Assembly (NCBI GenBank): GCA_030272585.1
Contig: BSYQ01000015.1
Coordinates: 930,001-994,000, forward strand
Direction of reading: 5' to 3'
Length of the DNA: 64,000 bases
Source: Bryopsis sp. KO-2023
Taxonomy: Eukaryota > Chlorophyta > Ulvophyceae > Bryopsidales > Bryopsidaceae
The position numbers and the translations under genes were made by a program. The notes beneath the pieces are model-generated. The model worked only from the letters and a program-made list of their open reading frames with translations, was not told the origin of the DNA and ran no database searches. Every line of letters starts with the position of its first letter. The stretch's first letter is position 1. Of the stretch, positions 32,144-42,300 are shown in pieces.

Positions 32144-35100
32144 TTAGGCTGTCGGCGGCGGCGGTGGTGGTGGTGGTGGCGGTCCTCCCTGACCTCCGCG
32201 ACAGTGCTCCGGCGGCTCTCCTCCTGCTGCTGGATCGTCTGGACCTTCGTCTTCTCGGGGCCGCTTGGTTGCGCTGCCTCTCTCCAGGGGGATCTCGTCA
32301 GGGAACGGCCGACGGAGCTCGGGGTATCGCCCCCACATCTCCGCCGTCAGCGTGCGCCAGTATGCCGTCGTTGGGAAGTTTCTGGCTTCCGCTTCGCATC
32401 GCCAGCAGCGATTTTGGAAGACCTCGTCGGCGGTGATGCCAGGGCGATACTCCGGGATCCATGAAAGGTCCGCCGCCGGGATGTCCCCCAGCGTGAGTTC
32501 GCGTCCGCGGCAGAAGAGGTCGGGGCGCCGCAAGGCCACGAGGATGGCCAACACATCCTTGGCACACGCTTTCCAGGATTTTCCAAAGCGGTCTCGCGAG
32601 CAGTGTCGGTGGTGCCCGGGTGTGTTAGCAAACTTACAGGCGGTTGGGATGTACGCGTTGGAGCCGGGCGGTTTTGAACAACGGCTGCAACGCGTACCCA
32701 TCCCTGGAGTGCCGCCGCCGCTGCTCTGGCCGTGCTGTCCCTTTCCATCACCCGGTGCTGTTCCGTCTGGGGGCCCTTCGTCCTCGCCAGTCTCCGTATC
32801 CGTTCCTGAAAAATCCATGACGACCTTCTTGAGCTTCCCTTTTCCTGAGGCGAGTCTAGTGGTTGGGCCCTTCCTTGGCGCTCCTCCCTTCGATGCTGGA
32901 GTCCCGCTTTGGCTTAATCCCGGGGTAGTTCCTGTGGGAGTTCCTGCTCCGAACGCGAATGGGGCTTGGACATTCTGGAACATCTGGAAGGGGCGTGGTG
33001 GCCGAGGTCCCGCCATGGGTGGAGCTGGTGGTCTGATTGGCCCTGGTGGCAACAAGACGAGTTGGGAGGCTGGAGGCACTTCCTCCGTCGTTGGGAGTTC
33101 AGCTGGTGGATCCTGGGGTCCTGCTTGCTCCGCTTGGTGGGCAAACGGAACTGGATCAGGTTCCTCCACACGAGGCTGTGACACCCTCTCCTCCCATCCT
33201 CTCCGGTAATGCATCCCAGGCAGCGGCTGGTGTCCCGCCAACGATCGATCTCTTTCCTCCCTCTGCACCTCCGCCCATTCCTGAGCCGACAGTGGCTGTG
33301 GATGTGGTGGGCTTCCTGGGATCACATCAGCTGGAGCTGGGGGTTCATCCTCTGGTGTTGTTGGCTGCTCCTCCCCCACTTTCTCCCCAGTCCCTGCTTC
33401 ACTCCCAACCAATCCTGAGCCTTCCCCCACTGTGGTTTCCTCATGCTGCCCCCCTCCTGTGGCTGCTGTTGCTGCTGTGGCTGCTGTTGCTGCTGTGGCT
33501 GCTGTTGCTGCTGTTGATCCCTCCAGACCTCCTTGTCCAGGCTGATGGAGTGGCTGTTCTCCTGTTAATGTTGCTGTAGCTTCCTCCAAGTCTTCTGGAC
33601 CCAACTGAGGAGGTGGCTTTCCTCCTTCCCCAATGTCCCCAGCCTTGAGGCTTTTCACCGTTTTCTTTCGTGGGTGGCTGCTTCGGGGGTGTAGCGATCC
33701 TTTTTCCTTCCCCGTCAGTTCCGCGATCCGATCCTTCTGGCGATCCAAGAGGTCCGCCATCTTCTTCATCCGCCTCCGTTGTTGCTCCCATTGGTTCCAC
33801 GGCACCATGTCGCAGGTAGCCTGCGACCCCTGATCCCGCTGCTCTTCTTCGTCGGTTTGGGTGGCAACATTCTGGGTTTCCGGCTGGGTCATATGGCTCG
33901 CAAGGATCGCCGCAAAGTACGCGGCCACTGCATCAATTTGCAGCTCCACCGGCAGATTTCGGAAGGTGGCGGGGAGTTCTACTGGTGGAGGTTGTGATGG
34001 CCCGGCTGCTGGAAAAGCGATCTCCACCATGGGCTCGCTGACCAACTCCTCCACTGTCTCCTCCTCCTGCAATCCATATTCCGCCTCCAAATCTGCTGTA
34101 TCGAGGCTGCCGGATTCAGCCATGGGTGTGTCGTCATTTCCTTGCCCTGGTTGATTTCCGCCACCCCTTTGCGATGATCCACTGCCCCCTCGCTCTGGCT
34201 GATCGCCGCTACCCTCACGTGCGCCACCGATTGGCCCTACTCCGCCTCCGCCACTACTCAACACGCCACATATAATGGCCAGGAAACATACGAATCGGAA
34301 CATGGTCGCTGGGCTCTCGAAAAGTGCAAATTCGTCTAACAATTCGCCGCCGCTGTTGGGTTTTTCTGCACTTCCGCCACGAGACTCCTCCACGTCCGTC
34401 CTCTCAATGAGGCGACACTGTACCCTGTCCACAGTCCATGCATCCCTTGGGGTCTGACCCACCTTTACCAAATCCCCACGTAATTCCTGGACCATCCATG
34501 GCCCCTGATTAAATTCCATCTCCTTGGGGTGGTAGGGGAACCGAGTTGAGCACAACATCACCATGTCCCCTACTTTCAGTTCTGCTGGAGCTTTACCCCG
34601 CCTGATCGTCTCCCAGAGGTGCCCCAGCTGCTGTTTGACCCTTGCTTTCTGCAAGGCTCTGGCAAGACTCCCCTCCTGAGCTTTCCTCTCCTCATTCATA
34701 AACCTCAGGGTGACCTGGCGCTGCAGCTCCACTGCATCTGCCCGGCGTAACTCCCCTCGCAATTCTGCTAAGCGTTCATTTCGTTTGGTTTTGGTGGAAA
34801 ACTCCCGGAAAAACAATGCCTTGGCGGGGCTGAGTCCGGTGGAGGTGTGTTCCCTGGTGTTGATAGCATAAATCACCTCCTGCAGTTTCTCCGGCCATTG
34901 GGGCGTGATCCCGCCGCCACACTCCCTCCGCAATAGTTGTTGTATCTCCCGGTTCATTCTTTCGACCAGCCCATTGGTCTCCGGGTGGTATGGGCGTCCT
35001 TTCCTCAGCTGGACTCCCCACTGCTGTAGAAGTTCTGCCACCTCTCCTTCGAATTCACTCCCGTTGTCTGTGATGATGGAGGCGGGCGGTCCATATGGAT

Positions 35101-35680
35101 GGAACACCGAGGCCTTCAGCCACGCCGCCACCGCAGAACTCCTCTTACTCGTTAATGCCCCGGCGATCGTCCACTTGGTGAAGTAGTCTACCATGACTAT
35201 CACATATTTTTCTCCCGTTCCGGTGGTGGGCAGGGTGATCAAGTCCATACCCAGTCTCTCCCAGGCTCTTAACGGTATATGCTGCCTTAATGGGTGTCGT
35301 TCCTTAGGCGCTTTCTGACTTCTTCTGCAGCTGTGGCACGTCTGCCACACTTGTTCTACCTCTTTCCTTATATATGGCCACCAGTATCTCTGCTGCACTT
35401 TCTGGCACAATCCTCTGCCGCCGATGTGCGCATTTTCTCTGTGGACTTTTCGGACCACAGTTGGCCTTTGCTCCTCTTTTGGCACCTCTAGCCATTCTCC
35501 TTGTTTACTCAAGCACTTGAGTGGGTGTAGATCTCCTCCCACCCATCGATATCTCTGACCCCTTTTTCGCACCCTCGCTTTTGCTTGTTTCTCAGCGGGT
35601 AATGCCGTTGTTTTCAAGAATTCCATCAGTTCCGCATCCGCCCATGGATCCATTCTCCTTTGACCTCCTCCTTTGATCAC
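32144..35680 (-). CDS. Integrase with long C-terminal extension, element B (fossil)
   Basis: An 1,178-codon block. Residues about 80-125 hold the HHCC zinc-binding domain (HRENAHIGG, then CHSC). Residues about 140-260 hold the DDE catalytic core, with MVDYFTKW, IITDNGSEFEG and ETNGLVERMNREI. This enzyme joins the cDNA to the host chromosome. The frame continues for some 700 residues beyond the usual end. That extension has one hydrophobic stretch (MFRFVCFLAIICGVL, about 458), Gly- and Pro-rich linkers, an Ala-Thr repeat encoded by an 18-bp GCTG-rich repeat (about 33455-33520), and near residue 1000 a Cys/His cluster (CSRCSKPPG, HHRHC). I do not recognise the extension; it could be an envelope-like or accessory region, or captured sequence. 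Confidence 0.8.
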   Translation of the reverse strand: MIKGGGQRRMDPWADAELMEFLKTTALPAEKQAKARVRKRGQRYRWVGGDLHPLKCLSKQGEWLEVPKEEQRPTVVRKVHRENAHIGGRGLCQKVQQRYWWPYIRKEVEQVWQTCHSCRRSQKAPKERHPLRQHIPLRAWERLGMDLITLPTTGTGEKYVIVMVDYFTKWTIAGALTSKRSSAVAAWLKASVFHPYGPPASIITDNGSEFEGEVAELLQQWGVQLRKGRPYHPETNGLVERMNREIQQLLRRECGGGITPQWPEKLQEVIYAINTREHTSTGLSPAKALFFREFSTKTKRNERLAELRGELRRADAVELQRQVTLRFMNEERKAQEGSLARALQKARVKQQLGHLWETIRRGKAPAELKVGDMVMLCSTRFPYHPKEMEFNQGPWMVQELRGDLVKVGQTPRDAWTVDRVQCRLIERTDVEESRGGSAEKPNSGGELLDEFALFESPATMFRFVCFLAIICGVLSSGGGGVGPIGGAREGSGDQPERGGSGSSQRGGGNQPGQGNDDTPMAESGSLDTADLEAEYGLQEEETVEELVSEPMVEIAFPAAGPSQPPPVELPATFRNLPVELQIDAVAAYFAAILASHMTQPETQNVATQTDEEEQRDQGSQATCDMVPWNQWEQQRRRMKKMADLLDRQKDRIAELTGKEKGSLHPRSSHPRKKTVKSLKAGDIGEGGKPPPQLGPEDLEEATATLTGEQPLHQPGQGGLEGSTAATAATAATAATAATAATGGGQHEETTVGEGSGLVGSEAGTGEKVGEEQPTTPEDEPPAPADVIPGSPPHPQPLSAQEWAEVQREERDRSLAGHQPLPGMHYRRGWEERVSQPRVEEPDPVPFAHQAEQAGPQDPPAELPTTEEVPPASQLVLLPPGPIRPPAPPMAGPRPPRPFQMFQNVQAPFAFGAGTPTGTTPGLSQSGTPASKGGAPRKGPTTRLASGKGKLKKVVMDFSGTDTETGEDEGPPDGTAPGDGKGQHGQSSGGGTPGMGTRCSRCSKPPGSNAYIPTACKFANTPGHHRHCSRDRFGKSWKACAKDVLAILVALRRPDLFCRGRELTLGDIPAADLSWIPEYRPGITADEVFQNRCWRCEAEARNFPTTAYWRTLTAEMWGRYPELRRPFPDEIPLERGSATKRPREDEGPDDPAAGGEPPEHCRGGQGGPPPPPPPPPPTA

Positions 35681-35839
35681 GGCAGCAACTGTGGCAAATC
35701 ACGAAGTCCGAACGGTCACGGTGTTCCACGCTACTTTTTCGGGGTTCGTGTGGCCTTGCCTTCAGTCTAGAAGTACCCCCATTGGACCAACAATGGTTCC
35801 TCTTTTTCCAGCCATGATCTTGAGATCCCCGGAAGATCC

Positions 35840-37351
35840 TTATGGACGAAGTGCTGTGGATCCACTGACTATCGGATGATCCAGTGGAACTGGAAGCCTG
35901 GTCAGTGCATCCGCATTCGCATTGCTTTTTCCAGCGCGGAACTCAATCCTGAAATCAAACTCCTGTAGGCGGAGTGCCCACCTCATCAGTTTTCCCGTCA
36001 GTTTAGTACCTGTCATCAACCACTGTAATGCCCGCTGGTCTGTCTGCAGCACAAATTCTGTGCCATAGATGTATGGCCTGAATAGGGTGCAAGCCCATAC
36101 CACTGCCAGGCACTCCCCCTCCACTACCGAATAGTTCTTCTCCGCTGGGTTGAGTCTTTTGCTGGCATAGGCTACCACATGCTCTCTCCCTTGCTCATCC
36201 TTCTGGCAGAGTACTGCCCCCACAGCCTGGCTGCTCCAGTCTGTCTGCAGAGTGTATGGTAGGTGTGGCTGTGGTGGAGCCAGGACGGGTTGATCGGTTA
36301 TGCTTTTCTTCAGCCTCTCAAATGCTTGTTGTTGTCGTTCCCTCCATTCAAATGGCACATCCTTCTTCAACAACTCCGTCAGAGGTGCAGCGATCCTTGC
36401 ATAGTCGCGCACAAATCTCCTGTAGTAAGAAGTAAGGCCAAGGAAGGACCTCAGAGTAGACACATCCACCGGTGGCTCCTGCAGCTCCACTGTGGCTACC
36501 TTCTTCGGATTCATCTTGATTTCCCCTTTTCCCACGATGTGGCCCAAGTAGAGTAGCTCCTCAAACCCGAAGTCCGATTTCCTCGGGCTGATCCTCAGGT
36601 TGGCCTCCTTCAGCCGCTGCAGCACCTCTGCCAAGATCTCCTGATGCTTTTCCCAAGTCTCCGCATAGATGATGATATCATCCAAATACACGATCACCCC
36701 CTTCCACAGCATAGGTCCCAGTACCTCGTTCATCATCCTTTGGAATGTCGCTGGGGCGTTACTGAGCCCGAAGGGCATCACCACGAACTCATACAGCCCC
36801 TCCTGTGTGATGAAGGCCGTTTTCTCCGCGGAGGCAGTGCTCATCCTGACCTGCCAATACCCTGATCTCAAATCCAAAGCGGTGAAGAACTTGGCCTCCG
36901 AGAACTGGTTGATCGCATCCTCTATCCTCGGGAGAGGAAAGCTATCTCGGGTGGTCACCTTGTTGAGCTTGCGGTAATCAACACAGAACCGCACCGACCC
37001 ATCTGGCTTTGGAACCAAGACGATCGGTGAGGCCCACGGGGACTTTGACTTCCGCACCACTCCATCCAGGAGCATCCTCGCCACCTCCGATTTGACTACC
37101 TGGTTCTCCGCAAAACTGAACCGGTAGGGATTCTGCCTGATGGGGGGATGATCTCCGGTGGGGATCTCGTGGTATAATATGTTGGTTTGCCCGACTTGAT
37201 CCGAGGACCAAGCACAGGCATCGGGGTACTGCTGCAGAAGCTCCAGCAGCTCTTTTCTTTGGTGGGGGGTAAGATGGGGACTAATTTTCAGTTCTTCCAG
37301 TTTTTTCTCTAAGTGACACCTTTTTCTCTTCCCTTTCCTTTTCTGTGGCAA
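35840..37351 (-). CDS. Reverse transcriptase-RNase H, element B (fossil)
   Basis: 503 codons. The start matches the ELLQQYPDACAW and IPTGDHPPIRQNPYRF region that precedes reverse transcriptase in Ty3/gypsy. Then come KSPWASPIVLVPKPDGSVR, FTALDLRSGYWQ, catalytic YLDD at about residue 225, MPFGLSNAPATFQ, and RNase H to NADALTRLPV. Near-identical to the interrupted domain of element A. Confidence 0.9.
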   Translation of the reverse strand: MPQKRKGKRKRCHLEKKLEELKISPHLTPHQRKELLELLQQYPDACAWSSDQVGQTNILYHEIPTGDHPPIRQNPYRFSFAENQVVKSEVARMLLDGVVRKSKSPWASPIVLVPKPDGSVRFCVDYRKLNKVTTRDSFPLPRIEDAINQFSEAKFFTALDLRSGYWQVRMSTASAEKTAFITQEGLYEFVVMPFGLSNAPATFQRMMNEVLGPMLWKGVIVYLDDIIIYAETWEKHQEILAEVLQRLKEANLRISPRKSDFGFEELLYLGHIVGKGEIKMNPKKVATVELQEPPVDVSTLRSFLGLTSYYRRFVRDYARIAAPLTELLKKDVPFEWRERQQQAFERLKKSITDQPVLAPPQPHLPYTLQTDWSSQAVGAVLCQKDEQGREHVVAYASKRLNPAEKNYSVVEGECLAVVWACTLFRPYIYGTEFVLQTDQRALQWLMTGTKLTGKLMRWALRLQEFDFRIEFRAGKSNANADALTRLPVPLDHPIVSGSTALRP

Positions 37352-37852
37352 ACGTTTTATTTTCTACATCAGAAGTCCCAAGGGGAACCACCCCTGCCCA
37401 AATCTGATTTTCCTGCAGCTGAACTGCTGCCTGTCCCATTTCCCTCAACCCAAACCTTTCTTTTCTTTCTCCTTTTTCTTCTCTTTCCTCTTCTTTTTCT
37501 GTTTCTTTGGCTTTCCTTTCCCTTGAATTTTCCTTTCCCTTTTTTTCTTTTTCTTCTCCCATTCCCTCCCTCATAAGGATTTCTGCCTCCACTGTTCTGC
37601 TATGGTTTAAGCATTGCATGGCCCATGAGTCCGGCCACAGACTCCTGGCCCTTTCCACTTCTTCCGTTTGGCGTTGCATTCTCGCTTCCTGCTCCTTGAT
37701 CCTCCTGCCTGCTCGACGCCACTGTTCTCGTTTACCCGCACGCTTGCCACGCCGCCCTCTTCCCCTTTTCCCTTTATTCCCTTTTGTGGGACCGAACCAC
37801 CTCCGCCACCCCTTCAGGTGTCGCCGAAGAAGGACGTCGGTGGCCGGCCCAC

Positions 37853-39286
37853 TTAAAAATCCGAGGAGTCGTAGCTCACCACCCTTGGTGGCTCACTCCT
37901 CCCCTCCCCGCCAGCTGCGGCTGCTGTGGAGGTCCCCCCTCCAGTCTCGCCACCCTCCACTGGCCTCCACCTCTGGGCCTCCCTGCGGAAGTGCCCCAAC
38001 ATCTCCTCCGACTCCTCCCTCTGTGCGCTCGTCACGGCGTCGCACCTTCGGAAATACTCCCTTGTGATCGCATCCCTTTTTCTCGGCTCTCCCTCACATC
38101 GCAACCTTTCGTCGTGGATCTTTTTGAACTCCCTCTTTGTGCTCCCATGGCGCCTCCCCCTGGTGTCCAGTATTTCTGCCTCCTGGTGGTACAGATGTGT
38201 GGCCGCCGCCTCACTCATCCCCTTTCCCCGCCGAATAGCGCAGCACTCCTGCAGCACTGCCTTCTGGCGCTTGGTGACCCACAGAGGAGGGGGTTGAGGA
38301 ACGTAGAGGTAGGGCTGGATAAACCCATCTGGTCGGCGTTCCCCTGGTGGCGTTTGGCTCGTCATTGAATCCTGCTGTGGCTGCTTTCCAGTGGGGGCTG
38401 CTGGCGGTTCTGGGGCGGCGCTCGTTTCTTCGATCGATCGGAGGGTTTGGTAAACTGCGACGACTGCAGCACTCTCCGGCGTCGTTGTGTGAAGGAACTC
38501 GATGGGTACGTGACCTACTCGCCGTCCTGCCACACACGGAGTGAGCCGCTTGAAACCAAAGTGGATCTCTGTACCGGTATCCACCAACCACGGGGTCCCA
38601 ATGATCAGGGATAGATGTTCGTTCTCCACTACATGGCACGGTACGATCTGTTTGCATTGTCCAAGGGCGATGGGCAGGGCAGGGATGTACCCCAGAGCTT
38701 GCCTAGTCTCGCCATTGCAATCCCTGTACCTCCCCTTCGGTGCCTCCATCAGGTGGGTCAACCCTGTCCGTGCTAGGAGTTGGGCCGATATCACACAAGC
38801 ACTCGCCCCCGTATCAATGATGGCCCCTGGTACCTTGGTCTCCATGATCTTGGCTGTGGCGGTGGTGACTGCATATGGGCTGGGCTTGCCCACTCCCTCC
38901 ACAGTAGTGATTGCAGGTACTTTAGCCATGGGCACCCTCAGTGCCTTCAACCATGCATCGATCAACTCCGGGTGGTGCTGGCACAGACTCGCCACTGGAA
39001 CCTCCGTCATCAGACCCTCCACAAACTTTTTGGCCTCTGCCGCCGTAAACATTCTCTTCTCTTTTGGCTCCCCCGCCGTCTTTTTCCCCATTTTCTTTTT
39101 CTTGGTCATGGTATTCCGTGGGGACGGTGGCCGCATGGGTGGAGGTAACATAGGTGGTAACATAACCGGTCTCGATCCTTGTGGCTCATCTCGTGGCCTC
39201 GGCACATCTTCTGGTTCAGGCACAGACTTTGTCTTCTCCTCCGGCTCCCGTGGGGGTTCTGGTTCCTTCTTTGGTTCCTCCATCAC
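37853..39286 (-). CDS. Protease block, element B (fossil)
   Basis: 477 codons. A Lys/Pro/Glu-rich start, then retropepsin with IIDTGASACVIS at about residue 155 and LSLIIGTPWLVDTG at about 220, followed by a long charged helical tail. In element A the same region is continuous with Gag. Cleaves the Gag-Pol polyprotein. Confidence 0.85.
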   Translation of the reverse strand: MMEEPKKEPEPPREPEEKTKSVPEPEDVPRPRDEPQGSRPVMLPPMLPPPMRPPSPRNTMTKKKKMGKKTAGEPKEKRMFTAAEAKKFVEGLMTEVPVASLCQHHPELIDAWLKALRVPMAKVPAITTVEGVGKPSPYAVTTATAKIMETKVPGAIIDTGASACVISAQLLARTGLTHLMEAPKGRYRDCNGETRQALGYIPALPIALGQCKQIVPCHVVENEHLSLIIGTPWLVDTGTEIHFGFKRLTPCVAGRRVGHVPIEFLHTTTPESAAVVAVYQTLRSIEETSAAPEPPAAPTGKQPQQDSMTSQTPPGERRPDGFIQPYLYVPQPPPLWVTKRQKAVLQECCAIRRGKGMSEAAATHLYHQEAEILDTRGRRHGSTKREFKKIHDERLRCEGEPRKRDAITREYFRRCDAVTSAQREESEEMLGHFRREAQRWRPVEGGETGGGTSTAAAAGGEGRSEPPRVVSYDSSDF

Positions 39287-39307
39287 AACTTCCTCCCCAG
39301 CATCTGC

Positions 39308-42300
39308 TCAAGGTTCTGAAGGTATTGGGCTCGTGTCCATGGGGGTTCCTCCACTGCCTCCCTGGTCCCCGTCCAAGCCTCCGTGGTCAATATCCATTTC
39401 AGAGTACCAGATTGGTGCCAGAACCTCCTCGGGTCCTTCTGTGGTGGTTGCCCCAGGGTCCGTTTGCTCAAAGTCCATCACCAGGTGGTCCCCCATTTCC
39501 GCCTGGAAGAAGTTTAAATGTTCAGGACACTGGCTGGCATAATGGCCAAGGCGCGAGCAGTGCCAACATCTGACTTTGTTCACATCATAACGCCCTCCTC
39601 CCCAGCCTCTTCCTCCATTGCCATTGTTCCGAGTCCCCCGTCCTCTGCCTCCTCCATTTCCCCAGCCATTGCCTCTGTAGGCCCCTTGCCCTCTGCCTCC
39701 ATTGATTGGCACTTGGTTTGCTCCGGTACCCCCAGTGTTTCCATAGTTCCCTCCTCCTGGCTCTGGCACATTGGGCTGTCTCACATCCGCCACCATTCCG
39801 GATAGAGTGGAGATCATACTTTTGAGTTCGCCAAACTGCTGCCCAGAGGTTCTCACATGCTGCTCCACTCCTCTGAGTCGCGAGTCCGTGGTGGTTTGGT
39901 GTTCGCGCACCTCCTTCCTCAAATTCTCGATTTGTTCGTTCACCCGCTGATCCATAATATTTACTTCCGCCAGGACTGGCTCCATCACTGCTTGGTCCTG
40001 CAGTTCCTCCAGTGTGTTGATCGTTGTCTTTCGCTTTGGCCCCGGCCGCACTTGTCTCTCTTCGATCTGTCTGGCTCTTGCCACTGCTTCATCCAGGGTA
40101 TCTCCTGTAAAACCCAGCAGGATGGGGGCAAGATCCTCCCGCACTCCGTTCTTAAACAATTGCAGTAGAAGTTCGTCAGCCACGGCGGGACTGCCTGGGG
40201 CTCGACTCGCATTGAGTTGTTGCTGCATCTGGGAGAGTGCAGAAGCGTATTCTCCCACAGTTTCGTCATTCTTTTGTTTCCGTTCCAAGATACGGGCCAC
40301 CAACGTCGCTGGTGCCACTCCAAACCTTGCCAACATGCCCATTTGTAACTCCTGCCATGTCCTTTCTGGGTTCGGCAGCCCTCCCACATGTGTAGGGTGT
40401 CTGGCCGTCCAATTGTCCACCCATGATCGCGCTTTCCCCGTCGTATACAGGACGAGTCTCTCAATTCTCTGATCCTCATGGTCCGGCACCGCTGGTGGTA
40501 CACTCCACCCTGAGCCTGTGGCGAGAATCTCGTATGACCGTATCCAGGTGGCCACATCTTCCTTCTCTGCCCCAGTGAAGGCTGTTAACTGACTGTTGAT
40601 CAGCCTGTTTGGAGGTCCTCTGGGGTGGGCCATAGCACCGACTCCGCCTGGTGGGTGTGGTGGAGGAGGTGGTGGAGGGAGTGGTGGAGGGACTGGTGGT
40701 GGACCAGGTGGTACAGGTGGAACGGGTGGAGGAACAGGTGGGACTGGTGGTTGGAGATAGGGGAGTCCAACCTCAAAGGCAAATGGGTTCAGCGGGGGCT
40801 GGTCCGGTAACGGTTCTTCCTCAGCACTGGAGGATGATCCACTCTCGCCTTCTCCTTCGTCGTCAAAGGCAAAAAATGGGTTCAGCGGGGGCTGATCTGG
40901 GGGTAACGATCCTTCCCCAGAACTGGAGGTCGACTCTCTTTCGCCTTCTCCTTCGTGGGACTCTTCCTCGTCTGAAGTGGTACTCGATGGCTCAGAAGGG
41001 TCCTCTGGAAACCCTGGCTCGATACGATAGGCTCTTCCTTCCGCCCAACTAGCGGCGCTGTGGTACTCAGTTCCTCCGCCTGATCCCACTCCGTTGGTCT
41101 CTCCGCTACTCCCTGGAACGGCCGCACTTCCTCCTTCCTCGTCTGGCTCAACACTGATTTCCTCTTCAACAACCTCAGCCTCCTCGTGGTCAGTGGTTCC
41201 AATAAGATCTCCTTCAGAGGCTCCTTCTTCAACAGGTTCGACTCCGACTTCTTCCACAACAACCTCGGCTTCCTCTTGGTCAGTGGTTCCAACAAGATCT
41301 CCTTCAGAGGCTCCTTCTTCAACAGGTTCGACTCCGACTTCTTCTACAACAACCTCGGCTTCCTCTTGGTCAGTGGTCCCAACAAGATCTCCGTCAGAGG
41401 CTCCTTCTTCAACAGGTTCGACTCCGACTTCTTCCACAACAACCTCGGCTTCCTCTTGGTCAGTGGTTCCAACAAGATCTCCGTCAGAGGCTCCTTCTTC
41501 AACAGGTTCGACTCCGACTTCTTCCACAACAACCTCGGCTTCCTCTTGGTCAGTGGTTCCAACAAGATCTTTTTCAGAGGCTCCTTCTTCAACAGGTTCG
41601 ACTCCGACTTCTTCTACAACAACCTCGGCTTCCTCTTGGTCAGTGGTCCCAACAAGATCTCCTTCCGAGGCTCCTTCTTCAACAGGTTCGACTTCGACTT
41701 CTTCCACAACAACCTCGGCTTCCTCTTGGTCAGTGGCTCCAACAAGATCTCCTTCCGAGGCTCCTTCTTCAACAGGTTCGACTCCGACTTCTTCCACAAC
41801 AACCTCGGCTTCCTCTTGGTCAGTGGCTCCAACAAGATCTCCTTCGGAGGCTCCTTCTTCAACAGGTTCGACTTCGACTTCTTCCACAACAACCTCGGCT
41901 TCCTCTTGGTCAGTGGCTCCAACAAGATCTCCTTCCGAGGCTCCTTCTTCAACAGGTTCGACTCCGACTTCTTCCACAACAACCTCGGCTTCCTCTTGGT
42001 CAGTGGTTCCAACAAGATCTCCTTCCGAGGCTCCTTCTTCAACAGGTTCGACTTCGACTTCTTCCACAACAACCTCGGCTTCCCAATCACGGGGAAAGTC
42101 TTCGTGGCTCTCTCTTTCCTCGTCCTCCGACTCAACCCTGGGCTGCTCTCTCGCGCTGCCTTGCTCAGTCTCGTCGTGCACTGTCTCCGCGCCGCCACCA
42201 AGGCTCTCTTCACTGATCTCGCTGTCCGGTTTCTCCTCAGGTTCTCCAACTTCTCCAACTTCTCCTGCGCCGCCACTCAGATCTGGGGAACTTCTGCCTG

